Assembly (NCBI GenBank): GCA_947683425.1
Contig: CANTUQ010000037.1
Span: 8,042,501 to 8,106,500 of the forward strand
Source of the DNA: Excoecaria cochinchinensis
Taxonomy: Eukaryota > Streptophyta > Magnoliopsida > Malpighiales > Euphorbiaceae
DNA length: 64,000 bases
Direction: 5' to 3'
The number at the start of each line of letters is the position of its first letter. Within the stretch, counting starts at the first letter, position 1. The position numbers were made by a program, and so were the translations under genes. A model generated the notes under the pieces. The model did no database searches. It saw only the letters and a list, made by a program, of their open reading frames with translations, and was not told the origin of the DNA. Shown here piece after piece: positions 11,359 through 23,192 of the stretch.

Positions 11359-11921
11359 GGTCCTTGCACCCTGAAGCTTAGCCTTATGGCATATTTGATC
11401 ATGATGCCCAAGGGTCCACTTATTACTATACCGATGCCTCCTTTCATTTTGTTCGAGGCTACATCAAAAACCATCTCCCAAGAAATCTTCTCGAGCTGCT
11501 GTTCAATTCTTTCACCATTGGTGAATTCTGTTAAAAAATTAGCTAAAACTTGTGCCTTAATTGCGCTCCTTGGCTCATACTTGACGTAAAAGGATTGCAA
11601 CTTTATGGCCTATCCCACCATTTTTCCTTCCAGATCTAGCATTTAGAAAATCTTTCTGAGCGGCTGATCAAATAAGACAATTACGGTGTAAGCTTTAAAG
11701 TATTATCTCAGTTTCCTGGTACACATAATGAGTGCAATGATCAACTATTTTGTTGGACTTTTTCTCAATACTGGCAATTGCTGGGTTTTTTTCTCTAACT
11801 AGAACTACTGTCATTGCCTCTCTCGAGATGGACAAATAAAGGAAAAGTCTCTCATCAAAAATTGGTCGATTCAATAATGAGAAATTGCTTTAATTCTTCA
11901 AAGGCTTTTTGACAATCTGTT
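11359..11921 (-). pseudogene. RT end, RNase H and start of aRH of the Tat element
   Basis: Reading from 11921 downward gives 'QKAFEELKQF'-like sequence (via a frame change), 'RLFLYLSISREAMTVVLV' (RNase H start) and then, after stops and frameshifts, the 94-codon frame 11600-11316. That frame begins in the 'YEPRSAIKAQVLANFLTEF' linker and continues with 'WEMVFDVASNKMKGGIGI', the aRH start. In the usual 'W.L.VDGAS' motif Asp-Gly-Ala-Ser is changed to Asp-Val-Ala-Ser. Left and right neighbours in the protein lie across the two flanking insertions. Confidence 0.7.
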
Positions 11922-12037
11922 TGTAGTGGCCCAAATTTTAATTTTCGTAAATAGTATTTTTCGGGCAGTGAATAGTACCACAAGGAGTCAAAAGATATTT
12001 TATTTGACCATTAGAAAGTACAAGTTATAAGGAGTCT

Positions 12038-13449
12038 TGATAGGTGTCGAAACCAACAAAAATAAAATTTATACTCTTAATTAAGATTTTATAAATAGCG
12101 ATAAGTAGGGTCGAATCCACAGAGATTGGTCGAGTTTTAATTCTTTAAATAACTAGAAACAAACAATAAAAATAAAAATGGAGGGTTTTGTAAGTAAAGA
12201 GTAAAAAATACATAATTAAAATAATAAAAAATAAAATGTAAATAAATAAATAAAAGATAAAAAACTCTAGTCAAAAGCATTCACGGCACATGATCCAATT
12301 TTACTGATTACGGATGAATAGATAACTTTAAAATTATGCAATGGATTAGTTATAACAGTTGGTTTAGCGCTCCCGACCAATCTTTTCTTACTAATAGGCT
12401 AATCAAGTAAGACTGTAATTGACCTCTAACCAATAAACAGTCTTATCTTATCGACATAATTTAATTTATTGACAGTTTTATGAATTAGAAAGACCCAACC
12501 TAACTTAACAAATTTCTTATCGAGACCGATTTAAATCAAATCATGCATTTACTTAGTACAATAATCCTTCCCAGCGTTGCTATATTAATTGCTACTTGTT
12601 ATTGATTTTACCAAATAATTACGGATTTGATAATCTCAATTAGCTATATGTATTTAATTAAATGAATAATGGGCCCTCATTGTGCAAATAATAAATAACA
12701 ATCGAGATAGAGTTTCCCTAAATTACAGTAAATAACATGAATATCACATAAAATAAAGAGAAAAATAAGCAAGAACAATCTCACAGTAATGATTGAATCC
12801 TGCCCTTGAATTAAACTTTTAACTAGAATAAAAGTTTAGCTAATCATGGTCAAGTATAAAAACAAAATAAAACTAAACAAATTCCTAACACAGAGATGGA
12901 AGAATAGTGGCGGCGGCGGCGGCGACTGCCAAAGTTTTTGTTCACGTTCTCCCTTCTCTTTTAAAAGAAAATCTAAAAAATTTAAGTAGGTAGTTTATTC
13001 CTATCCAAACTTGAAAAAATAAAATAAAAAGATTAAATGTAATATTATCCTACTAAAATACTACCTATTATCTCTTAAATTACGATCTAATTATCCCTAA
13101 AAATATGATAAAGTACAGCTGGCGGCTAGGGTTAATTCGCACGCACAAATCTGATGAATTATCCTACTGTCCCGTTTTCTTTAGCCTTAGGCAAGGCAAA
13201 CTGCTTACCCTTGCCTCTTACCTTGGGCAAGGCAAACTTTCAAATTCAGCTATTTTGCTTCCAAACTTTCTTGAATCTTTAAAGTTGCTCCAAATTCACT
13301 TTATTTAGCTCAAATTTGCTCATTTCTTACCACTTTAGTCGTACAATGATAAAAGTCACAAACAAGTGAAAAGTACCAAAATAGTCTACAAATTAATGCA
13401 AAAAATGGGAGAAAACCAAGTAAAAATATGTAAAATTAAGCACTTAACA
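12038..13449 (-). mobile_element. Solo LTR (Athila/Tat type) with perfect AGTCT duplication
   Basis: Plus-strand sequence runs TGATAGGTGTCGAAACC...CACTTAACA; flanks AGTCT at 12033-12037 and 13450-13454 are identical. In minus orientation it starts TGTTAAGTGCTTAATTTTAC, typical of Athila/Tat LTRs, and ends in a 'GGTGTCGAAACC...GGGTCGAATCCACAG' block whose counterpart also begins the Athila LTR at 49291. Length is 1412 bp. A (GGC)n run lies at 12909-12926. Confidence 0.85.
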
Positions 13450-13895
13450 AGTCTAAGGATGTAATTTGGGGTAAAATCGAGGTCAAATAGGCCCTCAAAG
13501 TCAAAAATAAAAATAAGTCTCGATTCGATTCAAATAGTGAATCAGTTTGACCAGGACTAAAAATGATACTAGAGACTTTCGATTTTTTTTTTAACACATG
13601 GACTCACTCTAGATAATAGGGGGGACATTATGGTAATAAAAAATTAATTTTACGAGAATGCTGAAAATTGGATTATCGGACCGATAAAAATTTACCAGAC
13701 CAGAAAATGGTACTCGATCGACCTAAAAATATTCATGTAATCAAATAAATATTTTTTGGTAATTATGGTACATTTATGAGAAAATGAGCTAGAGAAGTTG
13801 TAGAAAAAAAATGGGCAAAAATAGTCATTAATTAACCTAATTGGGCCTAATGGGTTAGCCCAATGGTTGAACCAAGAAATGGCCCATTTAGATGG

Positions 13896-13906
13896 ACTAT
13901 AAATAG
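13896..13906 (+). promoter_or_regulatory. Candidate TATA box of LTR promoter
   Basis: ACTATAAATAG, followed about 30-40 bp downstream by a pyrimidine-rich initiation-like stretch (ATTTTTCTTCCATTTTCTTC). It lies in the LTR 11922-24653, in the right place and strand for its promoter. Confidence 0.5.
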
Positions 13907-13949
13907 CTGGAAAAATCAGATCATTGTAGATTTTTCTTCCATTTTCTTC

Positions 13950-15457
13950 AGCCCTCCAACCGTAGCTCTCTCCCTCACCATGTCATAGATTTTCTTCATA
14001 CTACCTCACCAAAACTCACTCAATCTTTCACCTCAAATCAATTCAAAAGTTCTAATTTCATATACAACTATCTCAAGAGCTTAATTGAAGTGAACGAAAT
14101 GATAGAAAGTGAGAAAGAAAGGTGTAGCATAAAAACCAAGAGAAAAAGAAGAGGAGGTGAAGTCTAAAGCAAAGGAAAAGAAAAGAAGGAATAAAGCTTG
14201 AAAAAGAAGAATTTGAGGCTTATGGATGCATAATCTTTATTTTTCATTTATTTTGATTATGTTCATGTATATGTTTATATGTGTGAGTGAAGAACATGCA
14301 TGATTATTATGATTAAGCATGAAAATATGATAATTAGGGTGAAATATAATGTATAGTATTGATAAATAAGAAAAGAATAAAAATTAGAGAAATGGACATA
14401 GATGAGGCCGGATGGAATTCTAGGGTAGTCAATGTGAATTTTTGATGTTTTATTAATGGATTTTAGTATGAAAATAAAAATAGAGTTAAAATAGGCCTAT
14501 AGTAATCTAATGAAGATTTTTAGAAATTAATTGAATATTTTTTAGGTTATGAAATCATTATGTATTAAGTGATAAAAATGAAATATATGAGTATAAAGTG
14601 AAATAATGGTGTATAAGGCAAAGAATAAATGGAGAATGACATGGAAATAAATTAATGAAAGAAAAATAAACTTAGAGTTGTAGATTAGTCATGGCCGAAT
14701 GGGGTTCATAGAAACCAAGGTAGGTTAGTGTAATTTTAATGAATTAAGACTGTACAATGGAATTAGAATTAAAATAAGCTAATTAGTGAATTAAATGAAT
14801 GAATAGAATATTTATTTTAAAGAGAGAAATATTTAAGGTGTGTATTATGTAATTAGGTGAAAAATATATTTATATGTGTTATAGATATAATAAAAAGATA
14901 ATTATATAATAAGTAAAAATAAGAATATGGTAGGAATAAATAATAAGTGGAAAAGAGTAAATTAGGAGTAAGAAATAGAATTTAAAGATTAAAAGGGTAA
15001 TAAATTAAGGAATTTAAATAGAAAAGTAATATTAATAATAATAATAATAGAAATAATGATATTAATAGTAGCAACAATAATAATAAACATGATAATGATA
15101 ATAGATAAGATATGTATATGATATAAGTTAAGGAAATTGAAAATAAATGAATAATTTGTATAATTACAAAATGTGGAAGGAAAGTAAATTGTAGGATGAA
15201 AAGGTGGCGTGGCCGAATGGTGCTTAATATACAAATTAATGATATGAAATGTATATGATCGTGAATATTGTATGTACTAAGAGGTACACAAGCACACTCT
15301 GTTACTTGAATGAATTAAGAATAAAAACTTAATAACGTATGACATGATAGTATGCAAAAATGGTAATCACGAAATATATAAGAAATTAAGAAAGGAAAAT
15401 AAAAAAGTGTATTATTATGTTAGGACTAAAGAAATACATGTGTATGGATATTTATAT

Positions 15458-15493
<36 letters not shown>

Positions 15494-16409
15494 CAATGGA
15501 TAAGAAATGTATGTATGTACAACATGATTACAAGCATGATAAGAGATTGTATTATTGAATGAATAACCATGATACAAGTTATATGAACATGACTCAAATA
15601 TAGACATATGAGTAGTAAAAGTATATGAACATACATAATGTGAATAATGACGAAGCACTGAACAGGTTATATGGTATGAGAAACAATATGAATATGGTAG
15701 ATGCGTAAATGAAATAAAGTTGTTGTAATTAAATAATATTGCCCTTAATATACTAGTAGTTAAATCTAATTTAAAATATAGTTGGTTAACCATAGGGAAA
15801 TACCTATACCGCAGTTCGAGTTATGATAACTCAATTTGGTAGACTAATGGCGGTCTACCCTACATGTCACATGCTTATATGATTATAAGATATATGTATA
15901 TGTATATGTGTATGACTTAGTGGTCTTTCGGGGTCACCCTACATGTTCACGTCTCGTGTATCCAGTTCAAAAATTTCTAGTGGACATTATTAGGGATAAA
16001 AGAGATAATGTGAAATAAATATGTAAATTAAGAATAATTTGGTTTTGGTAAATAAGTAAAAGAAATGAGAATGAAAGGATAAAATGATAAACTTAAATAA
16101 CAAATGAAAAATAGGAAATAAGTGTATAATTTAAGAGTATGTGATAATTATATAAGAATAAGAGAATATGATGCTAGGATTAAATGACAATTGACAAATA
16201 TGAAATAAAAATATAAGTAAATGGTAAATATGAAAAAGAAAATGAATAAAGAAGGAAAATGGAAAAGAAAAAGGCATAAACAAGAGATTAAATGCAATTA
16301 AGGGTAAAAATAAGAATTTAAGGGACAACTTGATAAGTTAGTAACCGACACTAATGATTAAGGGTAAAATAGTAAATATAAGATAAATTGAAAAATACAT
16401 AAGAAATGG
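13950..16409. other. AT-rich LTR interior without genes
   Basis: A purine-rich leader (14090-14220), then A/T-rich sequence with ATA-type microsatellites (15025-15110) and a TA run (15463-15492). Block 15840-15960 resembles the 'gaccc..tttgggtc' part of related LTRs. Short frames on the minus strand are low-complexity and not credible genes. Confidence 0.6.
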
Positions 16410-16912
16410 GGGCTAATTAAATCTGCGGTCATCGAATTTTGGTGCTTATAACCAAATGGTCATAATAAAATAATTTATAACACAAAAATTATCAAACTTT
16501 TATTTTTTTCAATTAACGTAAAAATGACCGAAAAATTAATTTTTCGTCACCGAAAGGTTATACAAATATGCCAATATGGCTCGCCTATATGGAGGAATTG
16601 ACACGTTAGTAAGTACATGTCAGTAAGATTTTTTTTTTCTTTTTGTACAGGTTGACATAACACGTGTACTTGCTGACGTGTTAATTCCTCCATGTAGGCG
16701 GGTCATATCGCATGCTGAATGGACGCGCTTTAGAAGATTACTGATGATGTGGTATATTTGCGTGACTTTCCGGTGACGAAAAATTAATTTTTGTCATTTT
16801 TACCTTAATTGAAAAAAAATAAAAATTTGATAATTTTTGTGTTACAAATTATTTTATTATGACCATTTAGTTATAAACACCAAAATTCGATGACCACAGA
16901 CATAATTAACTC
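16410..16912. mobile_element. Mutator-like MITE with about 150-bp inverted repeats and 10-bp duplication
   Basis: Left terminus GGGCTAATTAAATCTGCGG and the reverse complement of the right terminus, GAGTTAATTATGTCTGTGG, are matching terminal inverted repeats that continue for about 150 bp with few changes (through the CGGTGACGAAAAATTAATTTTT block). Flanks are TAAGAAATGG at 16400-16409 and 16913-16922, a perfect 10-bp duplication, as expected for MULE insertion (9-11 bp). The 503-bp element has no coding capacity. Confidence 0.85.
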
Positions 16913-17868
16913 TAAGAAATGGTGTAAGTATCAGTAAGTGAAGTAATTATGAATAATTCTTTATAAGTAAATGAAAAAAACAAGTAGATAAAGTAAGTAA
17001 TAAGTATGTGTATATGTGTAAATAAGAAAATAAAATAAGAGATATAGAAATAAATGTGGTGAAAATGAGACGAAAAGGATAAATAAGAAAAGAATTAAAA
17101 GTTTGAAGGGCAAAATTGTAATTATACATGGATTAAGGGCAAAAGACTAAATATGAACAAATAAGGAAATTAAGTAGTAAATATAAGTTAAAAGTATTAA
17201 AAATAAGGGCTGCAGATGAAATATGTATAAAAATGGTAATTGGGGAATCAAACGCAATTCACATATAAAATGATGGACTAAGAATGGACAATGAAAATGT
17301 AATGGAAAAAATTATAAGTATAGTATAGTAAAGTAAGGTTGAGCAAAAAAAATCGATTGATGCGATTAACCGAAAAATTGATTTAAACCAAATCGATAAT
17401 TAGTTAATCGATTATAACAGACTGATTAACGGTTAGTATTTTGAAAAAATCGATATTAATGGACCGATTTTTATTTTTTACTCATTAATCGATTAACCGA
17501 ATCGGTAATAGATCATTTTTTTATTTTTATATTTAATTATTTATATTTCTTTAATTTTCATTTACTTTAAAATATATTTCAATTTCAATTTAGTTTTTTA
17601 TAAACGCATTTTAGTTAATTTATTAATTGTTCAATTAAAATAGTATTGTTATTGAATTAAAATATTATTTATCATTCATCAGTTAATCTATATTATACAT
17701 GCATTCTAAAGCTACCTCAGGGTATTTGTTTTATATCTTGACGATAAGAAATGTTATGCTCAAGGCATTACACAAAAAATGTATTGTTGAAAGCATCGAG
17801 CATCTCTTTGGTTGATGTAGTGAGTTAATGTGCTTGGTTATCAATCAATTTTCTCATCTAATTTGCAG

Positions 17869-18145
17869 GGCGACATCTGCCATTTCGCATGTAGTTCTTG
17901 GTCAATTCAAAACCTGCATCGTGCTTCTTGGAAATTATTACCTGTTCAGTGCTAATCCGGGAGCAACCAGCATTTTTGGCGCATTCACTGCTATTGCTGG
18001 TATGTCTGCTTACACATACCTAAATATATGCAATAGTAAATCACAAGCAGGTAAAACATCCCCTCGAAAATCATCTGTATTAAGATCTAGGCTGAGCAGA
18101 GAGAATGGAGATAGCCACAATGGATATGGTGGGGAGTCTGTGTAA
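17869..18145 (+). pseudogene. Captured last exon, nucleotide-sugar/triose-phosphate transporter-like (DMT superfamily)
   Basis: A splice-acceptor-like TTTGCAG precedes codons for 'ATSAISHVVLGQFKTCIV', 'LLGNYYLFSANPGATSIFG' and 'AFTAIAGMSAYTYLNI', then a polar Lys/Arg/Ser-rich tail and stop. The LGxxKTC...G..A..GM..Y.Y pattern is that of the last two membrane helices of plant nucleotide-sugar transporters of the drug/metabolite superfamily. About 90 residues are present against roughly 330-350 for a full protein, and no other exon was found, so it is a fragment. 3'UTR-like sequence follows (18146-18720). The absence of stops suggests recent capture. Exact subfamily is not determined. Confidence 0.5.
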
Positions 18146-19184
18146 ATATTTCTTTTTTCAACTAATTTATTATTATTATTTTTTTCATTAACCTAGCTCT
18201 TCTTTCATTTGTATCTTCCTGGCTTATTGGATCTCTAATTCTATGACTAGGAGCATTATCTATATCAGTTTTCTGTGTAGAAATTTTCTGGTATCCGCTC
18301 ACCATGAATCTGAAGCAAACTGTTAGTTAACACAGTAGAGATACTGACCCTGTGCTTTAGCCACTCTTGTGAGTGGATGAACTATGTATATATTGAGAGT
18401 GTTATCTTTGGAATATTAATTGCCTTGTTTATTACAATAGTTGATTATAAACTGCTTGGCCTTGAAGGAGATTCGCAGGCTTGATCACATTCCATCGGGT
18501 GTTTTATCAAAGCTATCAAACTAGAAGAGCTGTATGTTGCATGGAGTTTGGCAAGTGGGAATCCAAAGGAGAGGGGGAGGAAACCAACACAAGCCTTAGG
18601 GAACTAGATGTTATCATTAGTGAGTGGATGAACTAGATGATATATTTCCTTCAATGTTATCATTAGTGACGTCCATACATATATATTGTATCGTCAGTTG
18701 CGTCATTCAAACATTTTCGCACCTTTATTCTTCATCTTTAAAGAATTTTAAGCCCTAACTTGTAAGTAGACATGCTCACCTAGGGCTTAGCCTGCGCAAG
18801 CGTGATTGACGTTTAAAATTGAGGTAAAATTCAAGTCTAGAAAAGTCTACAGAAAAATATATTATATATATATTGTCCAAAATCTGTTAAAAAATATATT
18901 GTGAAATCTCGTCGATCCAAATCAATTAAAATGAAAACTAAATTTAGAACTGAACTAACTTTTAAATGGGAGGAAGAGAGTAATATATTTTTATTAAAAT
19001 AATTAGCTATGAAATTTAAACAATTTAGTGACGGCTTTTTGATCTTCATTCTTGCTTTCACCATATTTGTCAGTGCAATCTAGCTAGGTGAGCTTTGATA
19101 TTTACTTTAGTTGTGAATTACACTTTTATTGATTTTCCTGGCAAGAAATCTAAAAGGGGTGTGTTGGTTTTATTGATAGGTGGA
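18146..19184. other. Presumed captured 3'UTR and flank of the transporter donor gene
   Basis: Mixed-composition sequence without transposon features. A short phrase (TGAGTGGATGAACTA.ATG) is repeated near 18371 and 18620. No further exon was recognised. It may have come along with the transporter exon. Confidence 0.35.
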
Positions 19185-19189
19185 GTTGG

Positions 19190-22110
19190 TGTGACGCGCG
19201 CCGAACCCAGCAAGGGCCCTCGCTTTGAATCCGCTTTAGGATTCGAGGTATGAAGGTTCGCGTCTTTTGATCATGGGCGCCATGAGACATCATCGGTGTG
19301 TTCCTCCCAATAGAACATTGGGGAGAATAACCTAGCCTATTGACGCCTAAAGGCACCTTTGAGGTTTTTGGAGTCGCCACCCAATTTGCAAGAAATTGGG
19401 AAAAGGTTTCTCACCTCTAACGGTCTAAAACCAGAGATATGGTGTCCGGAACTTCCCTCTTATTTATGCTTTGATTAATTATAAATGGGTTTCTAACTTC
19501 TTGAAATTATATCTCTCATCTCACACGAGCGATGCATTAAAAGTAAAAGCGCATTTTCAAGCACGTAAAGAAAGTAAATGAAAGCGATAAAGCAATAGAT
19601 AGAGAAAGCGATAAATGAAAGCGGTAAACACGCAAGCACGCAATTACAATAGAAATAGGGGCAGAATACAACCCCAATAAAAGGAGGTTGAAGATGTAAG
19701 TGGGACGGAATACAATCCCCAAAAGATAAATAAAGTTGCCCCAAAAAAATTAATTACAAGGGCCCAAAGGAAAATAATGTACATAACTTTAAACACTCAC
19801 GCAAGATGAAAATAAAAGAACATACATAAATCGGGACATTATTTGAGGAACGTTGGTTCCTTCGCGCTTATTCGAAATTCGGGAACATTGGTTCCTTCGT
19901 ATTAATTTGAAGAGGGTTCGAAGAGTCATTTTTGATTGCTTGAATTGAAAAACCGGGATGGGTGATCCCATTTTTGTAGAAAAGTTGACTCTTCGTTTTA
20001 ATTGTGATATTTTTATTGTCGGGCTAAAATAAGGGACATTGGTCCCAATTTTATTAGTGAAGAATCCAATTTAATTGTAAAAATATTTTCGTGATTTTTT
20101 TATCGCACGCGTACACAAGTAAAATAATTATTTACAAATGAACGCATATACACATCAAAAGGGGAATTGAAAAGATCTCACCAAAATGGAGTGTCCGTCC
20201 ACGCGTCGCGACCCATCCGGGGAGTCGCGCGGCGCTCACAAGGCCCGACTCAAATTAAAACTCATACAAAAATTAACATCAAAATATTAGTAAATATTCA
20301 AAGTGAATTAATCAAGCAAATGCAAAATATAATTATAACAACAATGATAGCAATGCGATAAAATAAATCAAATCATTAACAGGGATAACAATACAACAAT
20401 AAATGAGACAAATAATGGCAACAACAATAATAATAAAAATAATATGAAATATTAAATAATAATAACAATGATAATAATGCTAACCAATTAACTTTAAATA
20501 GTAATAATGGTTAAACTAAATAAAAACAATAAATTAATAAAAGAAAATAAAAGAATAAAACAAAAGAGAATAAAATATCTATAAATGAAGAAAACTAAAA
20601 CAAAAGTAAAATAAATGAAGTGAAGAAAAAGTATGTAAATCCGTGGAAGGCAAAGCAAAAAGACAAAGAAAGCACTATAGATTGGCCCAAAATATATAAA
20701 ATGCAATGCAAAAATGAAGGAATATAGTGACAGTGGAACATGCATTAACATAAAATATGATTTAACAAATAATGATAATGATGAAATAATAATAAATTTA
20801 ACAAATTAATACGACATATAAAACATGTTTATTAAATAGAATAAAAATAATAATAGAATAGAAGTTATATAAAATAAAGAAAAATGTGAACAAATAAAAA
20901 ATCAAATAAATAAATGAGAACAAGTCCAAGAATGTTTACCCTCTGAATTTTTGAGATTGGAAATAGGATGTCTCGATCGATTTCCTTGTCGGATTTTTTT
21001 TTGTGATAATAATATTTGAAATAAATATAAAATCTGTGTTCTAAACAAATTATCTTGAGAAAAATATTTTGTGTGGGATGAAGGAACAAAGAAAATTAAT
21101 TTTTCTTGCTCAAATCAACCCAATATTAAAAAATTTTGTAATGGCAAAACTAAGATTTTTGAAGAAAACTTTAAGATTTTTTGAAGAGTTTTTTAAGAAG
21201 CAAGAAAAGCTTCCTGGAGAGTGGAAAAAGATAGAGAGGAAAAGCTAAAGAAATCCTTTTCAATATTTGCCGTCCCTCAAAAATGAAGTGCCAACCCTCA
21301 TTTAATCATGTCTTGGCCAAAAATGGCAAGAGACAAAAAAACTTTCATTTTTAGTTAATCTAAAATAACATAAAATGGTGAAACAATGGAAACTGAAAAA
21401 ATCAGAAAATCAGACAGAAAACAGCGAAAAAAAACGGACAGGCGAAACAGGTCGCGCGGAGGAGCCAAGGGCGCGCGGCAGCCTGCGCGTGGTGCCTTGG
21501 CACCGCGCGCGGCAGGCTGCTGCGCGCAGGGGGGTCGCGCGGAGCGCCCCGCCTCGCGCGCAGGGGGGTCGCGCGGAGCGCCCCGCCTCGCGCGCAGGGG
21601 GTCGCGCGAGGCGCCCGCCCCTGCGCGCAGGGGGGGGGGGGGCGGCCCCTGCGGGCAGGGGGGGTCGCGCGGAGCGCCCCGCCTCGCGCGCAGGGGGGGT
21701 CGCGCGAGGCGCCCGCCCCTGCGCGCAGGGGGGTCGCGTGAGGCGCCCGCCCCTGCGCGCAGGGGGGTCGCGCGAGGCGCCCCTGCGCGCTGGGGCGGCC
21801 TGCCTCGCAGGCGCCCCTGCGCGCTGGGGCAGCCTGCCGCGCAGGCGGCCCCGCGCTGCCGCAGTGGCACTCGCGATAAAAAAAAAAATAATTTTTAATT
21901 TTTTTTTTTTTTTTAATTTTGACACAATATTAATATTTTTTTCCATTTTAAATTTAATCCCTAAAATATATATTTTAAAATTATTTTTCGAAAAAAAAAC
22001 ACAATCTTGACAAGGGAACGGTCGATTCTCACTTTCTTGCTTAAAGTCGGTCTTTTGTTTCATCATCGGGTAATTCTGATCTTGGACCGCCTCGGGACCC
22101 GGTGTCTACA
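19190..22110 (-). mobile_element. Solo LTR with GC-rich island, Ty3/gypsy
   Basis: In minus orientation it starts TGTAGACACCGGGTCCCGAG (22110) and ends GGCGCGCGTCACA (19190), the termini of a well-known plant gypsy LTR type. Flanks GTTGG (19185-19189) and GTTCG (22111-22115) match 4/5. Length is 2921 bp. The motif GGTGGCGACTCCAAAAACC (minus, near 19383-19365) is characteristic of this LTR group. It contains the GC-rich array 21440-21870; the rest is AT-rich without genes. A CGACCC...GTCGCGCGG pair lies at 20205-20235. Confidence 0.7.
21440..21870. repeat. GC-rich tandem palindromic array
   Basis: About 430 bp of very high G+C in an otherwise AT-rich LTR. It is built of roughly 35-55-bp units such as GGGGGGTCGCGCGGAGCGCC followed by CCGCCTCGCGCGCAGG; each contains GCGCGC and a GGGG...CCCC inversion. 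At least eight units are visible. Because the array lacks stops, long reading frames appear on both strands (21355-22066); I reject them as proteins. Confidence 0.85.
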
Positions 22111-22439
22111 GTTCGCATATCAAATATGATTGGCAAGATTGAGCGTGATGAATACATGGGGTTTGAGAATCTTTGCCTGTACGAGGGATAGGTGTGTGTT
22201 GAAACTTTTGTATTATGATCAAGAAATGGCGCAGGCGTGATGGTGTTGGAAACTCTTTCTTTGTCATGAATTAAAGTTAGCTAACTTTTATGTTGTAAAT
22301 TGAGGATTAAAGTCTTTGTATTTAGAATATTAAAAAATGCTTAAAGCGAAATAAAAAATATATATTTGCATGATGATCTTATGAAAGATTTTATATTTTA
22401 TATTATTATTATCATTTTATTATATCGAAAATTATTTTT

Positions 22440-23192
22440 CATTAAAAATGGATTAAATGGGTCAAATCACATTTCGCCCCGTTTGGGCCTCAAGCAGCCA
22501 TTTGGGCCACTTAATCCATTTGCGTCAAATTATTTTAAATTAGTCACTTTAATATCCCTTTATTATATAGAAAATTATTTTTTTATTAAAAATGGATTAA
22601 AAATATCAAATTACATCTTGGCCCGTTTGGGTCTCAAGCGGCCCATTTGGGCCACTCAGTCCGTTTGGACCACTCGATTATTGTCTATATGTATATCTAT
22701 TTGTGACAAATTATTTTATATTAGTTACTTGTTATTAGAAAAATTATTTTTTATTAAAAATGAATTAAAAGGGTCAAACCACATATCGGCCCGTTTGGGC
22801 CTAAAGCGGCCCATTTGGACCACACAATTTATTTGCCCAAATTATTTCACATTAGTCGCTTTAATATCTTTTTATTATATCAAAAATTATTTTTTATTAA
22901 AAATGGATTAAAAGGTTCAAATTACATCTCGGCCCATTTGGGCCTCAAGCGGCCCATTTGGGCCACTCAATCCGTTTGGACCAAAATCGGTCGTTTGGAC
23001 TACCCGACTCATTTGCATATTATTATAAATTTTTTTACATTCAAAAAATTTTTAGCCCATGGGTTGACCCAACCCGCCCAACCCATTTGGGCATTTGGCC
23101 CATTTACGACCCATGTTTTTTGACCCATTTGTGACCCGCCCATTAATGACCCGCCCCCAAACCCGCCCAACCCGCCCAATTTGCCACCTCTA
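22440..23192. mobile_element. hAT-like repeat with four tandem subterminal units
   Basis: The right end reads ...ACCCGCCCAATTTGCCACCTCTA; its reverse complement TAGAGGTGGCAAATTGGGCG is a common plant hAT terminus. Upstream lie about four units of 110-200 bp (22440, 22590, 22760, 22880) with 'TTATTAAAAATGGATTAAA' then CGGCCCGTTTGGGCC, a palindrome. I could not find a matching left terminus or a convincing 8-bp duplication, so the left limit is approximate. The 181- and 102-codon frames here are repeat by-products. Confidence 0.55.

Noticed and set aside
21355..22066. Several 170-218-codon reading frames rich in Arg, Ala, Pro and Gly on both strands
   Set aside because: They lie over one GC-rich tandem array; stop codons are simply rare there. 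Overlapping frames on both strands have the same origin and no domain.
22366..23123. 181- and 102-codon frames with repeated 'LGLKRPIWATQ' segments
   Set aside because: Repeat by-product of the hAT-like tandem units, not a protein family.
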